Position numbers and translations under genes: made by a program. Source: Rhodospirillaceae bacterium (GTDB lineage Bacteria; Pseudomonadota; Alphaproteobacteria; Rhodospirillales; Rhodospirillaceae). Taken from it: DNA of 50,156 nucleotides. Shown piece by piece: positions 41,484 through 50,156 of this stretch. The notes beneath the pieces are model-generated. The model was not told the DNA's origin and did no database searches. It saw only the letters and a list, made by a program, of their open reading frames with translations. Every line of letters starts with the position of its first letter. The first letter of the stretch is position 1. The stretch lies in NCBI GenBank assembly GCA_020852595.1, contig JADZAK010000206.1, forward strand, positions 1-50,156. The letters are read 5' to 3'.

Positions 41484-43243
41484 TACAGTCCACCGCCGGC
41501 CGGAGGAGGGGCATCGGGCGCGACGGTGAACGTGCCCTTGCCGCCGCGCTTGGCGTCGTACATGGCGGCGTCGCCGCGCGCGAGCAGACCGTCGAGCGTT
41601 TCCCCGGTTTGGCGGTCCCACACCGCGATGCCCACCGACATGCCAAGCGGCCGGTGCGCGCCGGCCGAATAGGGACCGAGTTCCTTCATCCGCTCGAGGA
41701 ACTGGCCGGCGCGGGTTTTCGCGATTTCAAGATCGGCGCCATTGAGCCAGATCGCGAACTCGTCGCCGCCGAGACGCGCGATGAGATCCGTGGGGCGCGT
41801 ATGCTGCACGAGAATATCGCGCACCTTCAGCAACGCATCGTCCCCCGCCTGGTGACCCTTGGTGTCGTTGACGGCCTTGAAGTTATCGAGATCGACATAC
41901 ATCAGCACGCCGTGGCCGCCGTCGCGGGTCAGGCGCGCAAGGAAGCGTTGCAGGCCCTCGACGAAGGCGCCGCGGTTCAAGAGGCCGGTCAGGGCGTCCG
42001 TGCGGGAAATCTTGAGCACATGTTCATGGTGGGTGAACTGTTCGATCGTGATGCCCACCTGGTTGGCGATGTCGCCGATGAGCAGGCGGTCGTCGTCGTT
42101 CCATGTGCCGCGCTCGACCGTGCGCCATAGGATGACGGCGCCGTTGGAGGCATTCTGATACCGCGCCGGAGCGGCGAGTACCTGCATGCCGCCCAGCAGG
42201 AGTTCCACCGCCGCCGCGCCCTCGCCGATCGTTTTCAGGACCGGCGCGCCCTCGCCGGCTTCGAGATCGCCGTAACGCGCCGCTAGCTGGAAACCCGGCG
42301 TCACCGGGCTGGCCGGCGCGTCGTCCGAAAGCGCGCGGAAAATATGGCAGTGTTCGGCGCCAAGACCGCGCGAAAGCGCCTCGGCGGCAACACCGAGCAT
42401 GGCCTCCGGATTCACTTCGTCGCGGAAGGCGCGCACGATACGCGTCAGCACACGTTCACGATTGCGCACACGGGTCAGCGTGGCTTCGCGGTCGCGCGTT
42501 TCGGTGACGTCACGGCAGACACCGCGCGCTCCGACCCATTTGCCGTCGCGGGCGATCAGCGGCATCGCCGAGACGATGACGCAGGCGGTCCGTCCGTCGG
42601 GACGGCGCAACCATAGCTCCTCGTTCTCGATCCGCCGCTTGGTGAGGAACGGCGTCTCGGCATTCGGCGCATCGCCGACAAGAAGCTGACGCGGCTCCAT
42701 GGCCACGAGGCCGTCCGCCGTGTAGCCCAGCGCGCCGCGCGGCGGGACGAACGCAAAACGTTCATCCGGTCCCGTCTCCCAGGCGAAGTCGGTCGAGATT
42801 TCGATGAAATCCTTGTAGCGGCGGCGGCTGTCGACAAGGGCGAGGCGCAGCGAGTTGTCGAGGGTGAGGTCGCGCACGAACAGAAGCGTGCCCCCGTTGT
42901 CGCGCAAGGGAATGAGACTGACCTGAAGATTCTGCTGCTTGCCCTCGGGGCCAACGTCCACCATGTCGACGAGCGCGCGGTTGGCCGAGGTGGATTTGTC
43001 CGCCGCCGCCTTCAGCCGCTCCATATCCTCGGGCGCAAGGCGCGCCGCGAACTCGAGCGCCACCGGATTCGCAGGTTCGATAAAGCCGGCGGGAAGAACG
43101 CGAAACACGGGTTCTTCGTAACGCTCAAGCGCCGCAGGGGAGACTTCGAACGATAAGACTTCGTTTTGACCGTCAAAGGCCGACACCGACGATGAAGCGC
43201 CGCCTTCGCGCGCCAGATCTTTACCCACGGATATCCCCACCAC
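41483..43243 (-). CDS. PAS-GAF-GGDEF diguanylate cyclase
   Basis: 586 residues with two PAS-like regions (about 28-125 and 137-248), a GAF-like domain (about 265-405) and a C-terminal GGDEF domain. The active-site GGDEF at 492-496 is intact, and the product-inhibition I-site RPTD at 483-486 is present at the correct five-residue spacing, so it should make c-di-GMP with feedback control. There is no membrane segment or EAL domain. It is divergent from dapD and coupled to the DUF2336 gene by TAATG. Confidence 0.9.
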   Translation of the reverse strand: MVGISVGKDLAREGGASSSVSAFDGQNEVLSFEVSPAALERYEEPVFRVLPAGFIEPANPVALEFAARLAPEDMERLKAAADKSTSANRALVDMVDVGPEGKQQNLQVSLIPLRDNGGTLLFVRDLTLDNSLRLALVDSRRRYKDFIEISTDFAWETGPDERFAFVPPRGALGYTADGLVAMEPRQLLVGDAPNAETPFLTKRRIENEELWLRRPDGRTACVIVSAMPLIARDGKWVGARGVCRDVTETRDREATLTRVRNRERVLTRIVRAFRDEVNPEAMLGVAAEALSRGLGAEHCHIFRALSDDAPASPVTPGFQLAARYGDLEAGEGAPVLKTIGEGAAAVELLLGGMQVLAAPARYQNASNGAVILWRTVERGTWNDDDRLLIGDIANQVGITIEQFTHHEHVLKISRTDALTGLLNRGAFVEGLQRFLARLTRDGGHGVLMYVDLDNFKAVNDTKGHQAGDDALLKVRDILVQHTRPTDLIARLGGDEFAIWLNGADLEIAKTRAGQFLERMKELGPYSAGAHRPLGMSVGIAVWDRQTGETLDGLLARGDAAMYDAKRGGKGTFTVAPDAPPPAGGGL

Positions 43244-43333
43244 TTACGACCGGACCACTTTCTGTTGGGCCCGTTAATTGTCCTAAAAGGTTACATGACC
43301 GAACTAATTCTCGCCAAGCCTTAGCTGGCGCGA

Positions 43334-43361
43334 TTGACTCACCCTTTCTAGTAGCTATGTT
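43334..43361 (+). promoter_or_regulatory. probable sigma-70 promoter of dapD
   Basis: TTGACT at 43334-43339 and TATGTT at 43356-43361 with a 16-nt spacer, 42 nt before the dapD ATG. It lies in the 160-nt divergent region shared with the diguanylate cyclase gene. Confidence 0.55.
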
Positions 43362-43403
43362 CGGGCACGCGGGCCGCGTTCCGCTCTCGAAATTTAGGAA
43401 TTG

Positions 43404-44246
<843 letters not shown>

Positions 44247-45431
44247 GTGAACGCCGCCGCGAACATCGACGCCCTTCAGCTCGCACAAGAGCTGATCAAG
44301 CGCCCGAGCGTCACGCCGAAGGATGAAGGCGCGCTCGATGTATTGGCGCGCGCACTGGACGGCATGGGCTTTGCCTGCGAGCGCATGGCGTTCGCCGACC
44401 AGAGCAAGCCGCAGGTGGAAAACCTGTACGCGCGTCTCGGCACCAGCGGGCCCAACTTCTGTTTCGCCGGGCACACGGACGTCGTGCCGGTGGGCGACGG
44501 CTGGACGACCGAGCCGTTCAAGGCCGAGGTCATCGAAGGCCGCCTGTTCGGCCGAGGCGCCGCGGACATGAAAAGCGCCATCGCCGCGTTCACGGCGGCC
44601 ACCGCGCAGTACCTGCAAAAACACGGCGCGCCGAAGGGCTCCATCAGCCTGCTCATCACCGGCGATGAGGAAGGCGACGCGGTCAACGGCACGGTGAAGG
44701 TGCTCGAGCGCCTGAAGGCGCGCGGCGAAAAGCTGGACGCCTGCGTGGTGGGCGAGCCCACCAATCCGACCAGGCTCGGCCAGATGATCAAGATCGGCCG
44801 GCGCGGCAGCTTGACCGCGAAGCTCACGGTCCACGGCACGCAAGGCCACAGCGCCTATCCGCATCTCGCCGACAATCCGATCCCGCGCATCCTGAAGATG
44901 CTTTCGGCGCTGATCGCCCAGCCGCTCGATGGCGGCTCGGCGCATTTCCAGCCCTCGACCATCGCCGTCACCACGGTCGATGTCGGCAACGCCGCGACCA
45001 ATGTGATCCCGGCCATCGCGCGCGCGGGCTTCAACATCCGCTTCAACGACCTGCATACGGGCGAGTCCTTGCGCAAGTGGATCAGGGAAACGTTCGATCG
45101 GGCGGCCGAGGGCGGTCACTATGAGCTTGCGGTCTCGGTGTCGGGCGAAAGCTTCATCACCATGCCGGGGCCGCTGACGGAGCTGGTTTCAAACGCGGTG
45201 CAGAGCGTGACCGGCGCCGCGCCGGAGCTGTCGACCACGGGCGGCACCTCGGACGCGCGCTTTATCAAGAACGCCTGCCCGGTCTGCGAATTCGGCCTTG
45301 TCGGGCAAAGCATGCACAAGGCGGACGAGCATTGTCTCGTCGCGGACCTCGAAGCCCTCACGCGGATCTACCTCGCGATCCTCGAGGGATATTTCAACGG
45401 GGGATACTTTAACGGGGAATATTTTAAATAG
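44247..45431 (+). CDS. dapE: succinyl-diaminopimelate desuccinylase with a GYFNG-repeat tail
   Basis: M20 metallopeptidase-like enzyme, 394 residues, GTG start immediately after dapD. Zinc and catalytic residues are visible: FAGHTDVVP (His), GRGAADMKS (Asp), GDEEGDA (Glu-Glu), VGEPT (Glu-containing) and SMHKADE (C-terminal His). The standard protein ends around the ILEG helix; here a tail built of GYFNG units ([14 protein letters not shown]) is added. The tail looks like a small in-frame tandem duplication. dapD and dapE act consecutively around the aminotransferase step. Confidence 0.94.
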   Translation: MNAAANIDALQLAQELIKRPSVTPKDEGALDVLARALDGMGFACERMAFADQSKPQVENLYARLGTSGPNFCFAGHTDVVPVGDGWTTEPFKAEVIEGRLFGRGAADMKSAIAAFTAATAQYLQKHGAPKGSISLLITGDEEGDAVNGTVKVLERLKARGEKLDACVVGEPTNPTRLGQMIKIGRRGSLTAKLTVHGTQGHSAYPHLADNPIPRILKMLSALIAQPLDGGSAHFQPSTIAVTTVDVGNAATNVIPAIARAGFNIRFNDLHTGESLRKWIRETFDRAAEGGHYELAVSVSGESFITMPGPLTELVSNAVQSVTGAAPELSTTGGTSDARFIKNACPVCEFGLVGQSMHKADEHCLVADLEALTRIYLAILEGYFNGGYFNGEYFK

Positions 45432-45992
45432 ATGTCCCCGCGGGAACTCGCGAGCGCGCTGTACGGCCTGGCTCTGCTGTTCAAGTTCGACGGGCGCGCC
45501 TGGGAGTTCTTCGACCGCAGCCCGCAGGGTTTCTGGTCGTCCTACATCGTCGCGGTCATCGTCGCGCCGTTTCATTTCGCGCATGTGGTCCTGACCTACG
45601 GCAAGACGCCTTCGACCCTCGGCCCGGTGGCTTACGGTATCGTCGAAGTCCTGGCCTATGTCCTGACGTGGACGCTGTTCCCCTTCGCGATGATGTATGT
45701 GTCGCGCTTCCTCGGGCGCGGCAACCGCTACTTCTGGCACATGGTGCCCTACAACTGGTTCCAGCTGCCGGTCGCGGTGCCGCTGTTCAGCCTAGCGCTG
45801 TTGAGCGACGTGGGCTTGATTCCCATGCAGGCCTACAGTTTCTTCAATCTGTTCGCGATGCTCGCCGTTGCGGTCTACACCACCTTCATCGGCGCGGTGG
45901 GCCTGCGCGTGCCGGTCGCGACCGCCATGAGCATTATGGTGCTCGACTATACGCTGACGTTCCTCGCCGGCGCCCTCATCGCGCGCATATAG
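45432..45992 (+). CDS. multi-pass membrane protein, unknown function
   Basis: 186 residues starting at ATG directly after the dapE stop (TAGATG), so it is transcribed with dapD-dapE. It has about five hydrophobic helices, aromatic-rich in places (FWSSYIVAVIVAPFHFAHVV, PYNWFQLPVAVPLFSLAL). It resembles hypothetical proteins next to dapE in other Alphaproteobacteria; a Yip1-like fold is possible but unproven. No catalytic motif is seen. Confidence 0.7.
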   Translation: MSPRELASALYGLALLFKFDGRAWEFFDRSPQGFWSSYIVAVIVAPFHFAHVVLTYGKTPSTLGPVAYGIVEVLAYVLTWTLFPFAMMYVSRFLGRGNRYFWHMVPYNWFQLPVAVPLFSLALLSDVGLIPMQAYSFFNLFAMLAVAVYTTFIGAVGLRVPVATAMSIMVLDYTLTFLAGALIARI

Positions 45993-46005
45993 CCCTCCCG
46001 CTGCC

Positions 46006-46034
46006 GTCATCGCCCGGATAAACCGGGCAATGAC
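46006..46034. repeat. REP-like hairpin after the membrane-protein gene
   Basis: GTCAT-C-GCCCGG, loop ATAAA, CCGGGC-A-ATGAC: 5 plus 6 bp with one mismatch. Closely similar GTCATNGCCCGG / CCGGGCNATGAC elements are common alphaproteobacterial intergenic repeats. It lies 14 nt after the gene's stop codon. Confidence 0.6.
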
Positions 46035-46077
46035 AGTGTGGCGGAGAAAATGCGCTTCACGGCGCGCGGCGACCGTC

Positions 46078-46139
46078 AATTAAGTATACTGTCCCCGAAA
46101 CTAGTTTTGGAACTAGTTTCGGGGACAGTATACTTAATT
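46078..46139. repeat. 62-bp perfect palindromic element (29-bp arms) overlapping the truA stop
   Basis: Two 29-nt arms pair perfectly around TTGG. The outer part reads AATTAAGTATACTGTCCCCG, the inner part AAACTAGTT. Its AT-rich ends differ from the GC-rich surroundings. The right arm provides the first bases of the truA TAA stop. Sequences containing GTATACTGTCCCCG recur as dispersed repeats, often near IS200-like/RAYT transposase genes, so it may be a miniature mobile element. It can also act as a bidirectional terminator for the convergent genes. Confidence 0.85.
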
Positions 46140-46884
46140 AGGGCGCTTCGTATGTGACACGGGCGAAGTAGAGGCCGCCCGGCGGGGCGGTGGGGCCGGC
46201 GGCGGAGCGGGTCCTGGCTTCGAGCGCGTCCGTCACGTCGCGCGGCGACCATTTCCCCTCGCCCACCAGCTTCAAGGTTCCGACCATGTTGCGCACCTGA
46301 TGGTGCAGGAACGAGCGCGCCCGCGCCGTGACGACGATCATGTCGGCGTGTCGCGCGACATCGAGCTGATCCAAGGTCTTCTGCGGCGACTTCGCCTGGC
46401 ATTCGGCGGCGCGGAAGCTGGTGAAGTCGTGGTTGCCGACGAGCCGCTGCGCGGCCTCATGCATCGCGCGCGCGTCCAGGGGCTGCGCCACCCACCAGAC
46501 CCGGCCGATGTCGAGCGCGGGCGCGGCCCGGCGATTGAGGATGCGGTACTCGTACGCGCGCTCGAGCGCCGAGAAACGGGCGTGAAACTCTTCGTCCACC
46601 TTCTCCGCGCCCAGCACCGCGATGGGGTGCGGCCTCAAGTGCGCGTTCAGCGCGTTCACCACGACGTGGGGACGATCGTCGCGCGGGATGTCGACGTGGG
46701 CGACCTGGCCGAGCGCGTGCACGCCGGCGTCGGTACGGCCGGCGCCGTGCACGACGGCCTTCACCTGGCAATAGCCGCGCACGGCGTCCTCGAGCGCTCC
46801 TTGCACGGACGGGCCGTTGTCCTGGCGCTGCCAGCCGACATAGGGCGCGCCGTCGTATTCGATGATGAGCTTAAAGCGTGGCAT
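46138..46884 (-). CDS. truA: tRNA pseudouridine(38-40) synthase
   Basis: 248-residue TruA. The catalytic Asp lies in [17 protein letters not shown]; other family segments are [17 protein letters not shown] at the N-terminus, [14 protein letters not shown], and [14 protein letters not shown]. It isomerises U38-U40 in the anticodon stem. The stop codon lies inside the palindromic repeat, so the last bases may have been replaced when that element arrived. It is the last gene of the def-fmt-GNAT-truA run. Confidence 0.95.
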   Translation of the reverse strand: MPRFKLIIEYDGAPYVGWQRQDNGPSVQGALEDAVRGYCQVKAVVHGAGRTDAGVHALGQVAHVDIPRDDRPHVVVNALNAHLRPHPIAVLGAEKVDEEFHARFSALERAYEYRILNRRAAPALDIGRVWWVAQPLDARAMHEAAQRLVGNHDFTSFRAAECQAKSPQKTLDQLDVARHADMIVVTARARSFLHHQVRNMVGTLKLVGEGKWSPRDVTDALEARTRSAAGPTAPPGGLYFARVTYEAP

Positions 46885-46893
46885 GAGGATGTT

Positions 46894-47484
46894 TTAGGCG
46901 AGAATTGGAGTCTGACGCGCGGCGCCCGCGGCGTTGTGCACCGACAGCCACTCCTCGCCGAGGATCGCCCAGCGTTCGTGGTCCCGCCAGACGCCGCCGA
47001 TCTTGAGGAAAGACGGCGAGAAACCTTCTTTACGGAACCCAAGGCGCGTGATGAGGCCGAGCGAGCCGGCGTTATCGGGCTGCACATTGGCTTCAAGGCG
47101 GTGCAACTCCAGGGCCGTGAAAGCATGATCGAGCACCAGCGCGAGGCCTTCGGTCATATAACCGCGGCCCGCGAACATCGCATTGCCGTAGTAGCCGAGC
47201 GAACCGCAGCGGAAGCCGCCCATGACGATGTCGTTGATATTGATGACGCCGGCCAGGGTCGTGTCGTCGTTGCGGTAGACCAGGAATCCGAATGCCGCGC
47301 CGCGTTCCAAACGATCGAGATAGGCCCGGTAGCGGCGCTCGTCGGTGGCCGGATAGACCCAGGGTTCGTGGAAGTTGCGGCTGCCCACGGTCATGGCGAC
47401 GAACTCCTCCGCCTGATCTTTCGTCGGCGGGAGCAGGTGAACCATTTCACCGCGCGCTATGACTTTTGGCCGGCGTCCGAACAT
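46894..47484 (-). CDS. GNAT family N-acetyltransferase (RimJ/RimL type)
   Basis: 196 residues from ATG 47484. The fold's acetyl-CoA loop is GYYGNAMFAGRGYMTEGL, preceded by a beta strand pair (GVININDIVMGGF) and followed by HRLEANVQPDNAGSLGLITRLGF, the RimJ/RimL-type signature. It could acetylate ribosomal protein N-termini or a small molecule. It sits between fmt and truA, close to both (28 and 9 nt), unlike the usual direct fmt-truA order. Confidence 0.88.
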   Translation of the reverse strand: MFGRRPKVIARGEMVHLLPPTKDQAEEFVAMTVGSRNFHEPWVYPATDERRYRAYLDRLERGAAFGFLVYRNDDTTLAGVININDIVMGGFRCGSLGYYGNAMFAGRGYMTEGLALVLDHAFTALELHRLEANVQPDNAGSLGLITRLGFRKEGFSPSFLKIGGVWRDHERWAILGEEWLSVHNAAGAARQTPILA

Positions 47485-47512
47485 CGTCCCTATCCCCTGG
47501 TTGCGGAGGATT

Positions 47513-48424
47513 TTAGGCGAGCGCGGTTGCCTTGGGCAACGCATAGCCCCTGAGGAAGGCGTCGGCGGAGGCCGGGCCCTTGCCCGCCCGCTGCACGGAT
47601 GTGAGGCGCACAGCCCCCTCCCCGCACGCAATCGAAAGCCGGTCATCGAGGGTGACGCCGGGCGGACCGGACCCCGGGACGAGTTCGGCGCCAAGCGCTT
47701 TGATCCGTTCGGCGCCGTGGGCGAACCACGCGCCGGGAAACGGCGAAAGGCCGTGAATATGCCGCAGCACCTCGCGCGCGGGCCGTGTGAAGTCGATATG
47801 CGCCTCGGCCTTGTCGATCTTTTCGGCATAGGTGACGCCCTGGTCCGGTTGCGGCGCCGGCAGGAGCCGCCCCTGGGCGAGGGCGTCCAATGTTTCGACG
47901 ATCAAGCCCGCCCCCATGGCGGAGAGCGTGTCGTGCAGCGCCTGCGCGGTCGTCGCGTCGGTGATGGGCGTCTCGCGGGCCATCAGCATCGCGCCCGTAT
48001 CGAGCCCGGCATCCATCTGCATGATGGTGACGCCGCTGACCTTGTCGCCGGCCATGATGGCGCGCTGGATCGGTGCCGCGCCGCGCCAGCGCGGCAGGAG
48101 GGAGGCGTGGATGTTGAGACAGCCGAACTTCGGCGCATCGAGGACGGCTTGCGGAAGAATGAGACCGTAAGCGGCCACGACGGCCACGTCGGCCTTGTGA
48201 GCGCTGAAAGCCGCTTGCGTGTCCGGCTTCTTGAGGCCCTTCGGCGTGAACACGGGGATGCCGTGTTTCTCCGCGAACATCGCAACGGGGCTGGGGCGCA
48301 CTTGCTGGCCGCGGCCCGCGGGGCGCGGCGGCTGTGAATAGACCGCGACGATCTCGTGGCGCTCGGCGAGACGCGCGAGCGCGGTGACGGAGAAATCGGG
48401 AGTGCCCATGAAGACGATACGCAT
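47513..48424 (-). CDS. fmt: methionyl-tRNA formyltransferase
   Basis: 303 residues from ATG 48424 ([16 protein letters not shown]). The formyl-THF-binding catalytic core [17 protein letters not shown] (Asn, His) and [14 protein letters not shown] with the catalytic Asp are intact, and the C-terminal OB domain is present. It formylates initiator Met-tRNA. A TTG four codons upstream is possible but not needed. It follows def by 64 nt on the same strand. Confidence 0.95.
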   Translation of the reverse strand: MRIVFMGTPDFSVTALARLAERHEIVAVYSQPPRPAGRGQQVRPSPVAMFAEKHGIPVFTPKGLKKPDTQAAFSAHKADVAVVAAYGLILPQAVLDAPKFGCLNIHASLLPRWRGAAPIQRAIMAGDKVSGVTIMQMDAGLDTGAMLMARETPITDATTAQALHDTLSAMGAGLIVETLDALAQGRLLPAPQPDQGVTYAEKIDKAEAHIDFTRPAREVLRHIHGLSPFPGAWFAHGAERIKALGAELVPGSGPPGVTLDDRLSIACGEGAVRLTSVQRAGKGPASADAFLRGYALPKATALA

Positions 48425-48488
48425 GTTGCTATCCAACGATCATCGCGTCCGCGAAATTGGCGTCCGACCCCAATCTCGCGCGCGCCGG

Positions 48489-49031
48489 TTAGGCTTCGAC
48501 GGGCGTGCGCTTGCCGCTTTTCTGTTCGAACTTTTTGATCTTGGTGAGGCGCTTGATGATCATGTTGCGCTTCAGGGCCGAGAGGTGATCGACGAACAGC
48601 GTGCCTTCGAGGTGGTCCATCTCGTGCTGGATGATGACGGCGAGCAGGCCATCCGCATCGAGAGTGCGAATTTCATTGTGCTCGTCGAGATAGCGCACCT
48701 TGATGGACGCCGGACGGATCACTTCCTGATATTCCTCGGGCAGGGAGAGACAGCCTTCCTCGTGCGGCTTGGTCTCTTCCGAGGCCCAGACGATCTCCGG
48801 GTTCGCCATCTTGAGCGGCGCGGGCTTTTCATCTTCACCCGCAGGGTCGATCACGATGATGCGCCTGGAGACACCCACCTGCGGCGCGGCAAGGCCAACG
48901 CCCGGCGCGTCGTACATGGTCTCGAGCATGTCATCCATGAGCTTGCGCGTGGCCGCGTCGACACGCTCGACCGCCGCGGCTTTCTTCTTAAGCCGCGGAT
49001 CGGGAGCAACGATGATGTCCAGGAGCGCCAT
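48489..49031 (-). CDS. def: peptide deformylase
   Basis: 180-residue deformylase removing the N-formyl group from nascent proteins. All three motifs are present: GVGLAAPQ, EGCLSLP (Cys zinc ligand) and QHEMDHLEG (HEXXH zinc site with catalytic Glu). ATG 49031 gives the standard MALLDIIVAPDPRLK start. It precedes fmt, matching the functional def-fmt pairing. The basic C-terminal tail is normal for alphaproteobacterial members. Confidence 0.96.
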   Translation of the reverse strand: MALLDIIVAPDPRLKKKAAAVERVDAATRKLMDDMLETMYDAPGVGLAAPQVGVSRRIIVIDPAGEDEKPAPLKMANPEIVWASEETKPHEEGCLSLPEEYQEVIRPASIKVRYLDEHNEIRTLDADGLLAVIIQHEMDHLEGTLFVDHLSALKRNMIIKRLTKIKKFEQKSGKRTPVEA

Positions 49032-49092
49032 GATGGGGGTGAGATAAGGCCCGGGGACGGGGCCGTCAACAAAAGAGAGATCTAAAAAACGC

Positions 49093-50156
49093 CTACATCG
49101 TGATCCGGGCGCTGTATTCCAGGACCGTCTTGCCCTTGGCCGGGATGTCCAGAGTCCACAAGGCCGCGCCCGCGTCCTGCTTGGTATGGGGATGGGATTC
49201 CTTGGCGATTTCCCAGGACCCCGGAATGAGCTCAATCACCCGCACGGTCACGGGCCGAGGCTTGGCGTTGGAGATCGTCACGCGCCAGGTGGTGAGCGAG
49301 ATATTATCGGTGGCGCGAACATAGTTGAGCTGCTCGCGCTGGACCGGAATGTCGAAGTCGTTGCCGAGGTTCAAGGTGACCTCGCCGCCGACGGCGGTAT
49401 GGTCGATGCGGTCCTCGCCCAGGAACTGCGGCGCGCCTTCCGAATCCGATCCATACACACGCACGACACCCGCCGGAAGCGGCATGCCGAGCTTGGCGGC
49501 CGCATCGTTCTTGAACATCAACTCGACATTGGCGCGGCTTTCCGGCTGTACGCCGCGCATGGCCTGCGTGAAGTAATACGGTTCGGACCGCACCGTGATC
49601 TGACGGCGCACCGGGATCGACTGGCTATTCAAGAGACCAAGCTGCTTGGTCTCGAACGGGCCGAGGCTGGTGAGCTTGGGGATGGTGTAGACATGCGTGG
49701 CGAGCCCCGCGGTCGGCGTCATGCCGCCGCCGAAGGATTGCGTCCTGTCGGCGGCTTCGGCCTTCATCGCAGCGCGCGCCATGGTCTGCATCGGGGGCAT
49801 CGGCGGCGCTGAAGGACGCGTGCGGTTCACCTCGCCCGCGATCAGCTTCATCTTGGCATTGGGAAAATCCGAACCTGTCCCGTTGGTGACCGTCGCCCAC
49901 GCCAGAAGAGTCATGCGGTTACTGTCGGAATCGTACTGCGCGACATAGTCGGGATGCCACGACAGGCCGCCGGTGAGATAGCTGAGCTCGGCTTCGACGT
50001 CCTGCGCCCCCTTGGCGGTCGCAGACATGAGGAGTGTCGGGCGGGCGCGCACGCCGGCCGGAACGCCGTCGACCACGACGCGGCCGGGAGGATTGGTGTG
50101 GACCTAGCCGTTGAGCTCGAGGACCAGCCCTTCGTTGACGCTGAGAATGCGCGCGC
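49093..50156 (-). pseudogene. DUF4139 domain protein, interrupted by an in-frame TAG and cut by the window edge
   Basis: The frame encodes the C-terminal DUF4139 beta-sandwich domain: ELSYLTGGLSWHPDYVAQYD, YTIPKLTSLGPFETKQL, VNLG-like GGEVTLNLGNDFDIPV and a final LDIPAKGKTVLEYSARI. A GTG at 50076 could start a truncated protein, but homologous sequence continues further upstream in the same frame (ILSVNEGLVLELNG, then VHTNPPGRV), separated only by TAG at 50104-50106. A Lys codon is the expected residue there. The gene is thus a point-mutation pseudogene, a recoded gene, or carries a sequencing error. Normal members are exported. Confidence 0.7.

Noticed and set aside
39813-41672. 619-codon plus-strand frame opposite the DUF2336 gene
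   Set aside because: Antisense shadow with Arg/His/Gly-rich composition; the DUF2336 reading has regular helical repeats.

Overview
The window reads as a GC-rich chromosomal stretch of an alphaproteobacterium. Pointers are the gene order rpmH-rnpA-yidD-yidC-engB-argB-HAD nucleotidase, the dapD-dapE block convergent with def-fmt-truA, PAS_5 (DUF1457) and DUF2336 proteins, a perfect FNR/FixK-type box, and an oxyR/ahpC divergon with ahpD. A more precise placement (Micropepsales or Rhodospirillales-like) would be a guess. No plasmid, complete prophage, insertion sequence with transposase, or CRISPR array is visible. The window cuts a gene at each end: a threonine ammonia-lyase at the left and a DUF4139 gene at the right that also carries an in-frame TAG.

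Left part (1-20.3 kb): metabolic and accessory genes in short, often overlapping units. They include an isochorismatase-like hydrolase, small membrane and soluble proteins, a PAS_5 protein behind an FNR/FixK box, a crotonase lacking both usual catalytic glutamates, two MFS-type transporters, DUF423, an HD hydrolase and a response regulator with Glu at the phosphorylation site. They are followed by a ferredoxin reductase-like flavoprotein, malonyl-CoA synthetase, an ABC exporter coupled to a metaxin/Faxc-like GST, CHRD and DUF1428 proteins, and a GST-pirin-S1/P1 nuclease-ketopantoate reductase-S1/P1 nuclease run. The two S1/P1 proteins are diverged paralogs, and the second has lost zinc ligands.

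Middle (20.3-34.4 kb): an alpha/beta hydrolase behind tRNA-Arg(ACG), a coiled-coil lipoprotein, the peroxide defence unit (ahpC-ahpD divergent from oxyR), and pantothenate synthesis (panB-panC) preceded by a 25-residue membrane microprotein and a sensor histidine kinase. The kinase start is preceded by a hairpin that would sequester its Shine-Dalgarno site and by five tandem 22-bp hairpin units. Then comes the ribosome/membrane-biogenesis cluster rpmH-rnpA-yidD-yidC-engB, then argB, a pyrimidine nucleotidase and a small exported protein.

Right part (34.4-50.2 kb): an accessory block sits between the HAD nucleotidase pair and dapD. It holds a TonB-dependent receptor, an Lrp/AsnC regulator, an orphan DUF3987 protein behind a terminator-like leader, a small membrane protein, and a DUF2336 protein translationally coupled to a PAS-GAF-GGDEF diguanylate cyclase. 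The core then resumes with dapD-dapE (lysine/peptidoglycan), a membrane protein, and the opposing def-fmt-GNAT-truA unit. A 62-bp near-perfect palindrome (29-bp arms, 4-nt loop) separates the two and supplies the truA stop codon.

The most interesting items for follow-up are the degenerate S1/P1 pair, the 22-bp hairpin array plus SD-sequestering hairpin at the kinase gene, the palindromic repeat at truA, the orphan DUF3987 locus, and the phosphomimetic-like response regulator. None is by itself a demonstrated new system.
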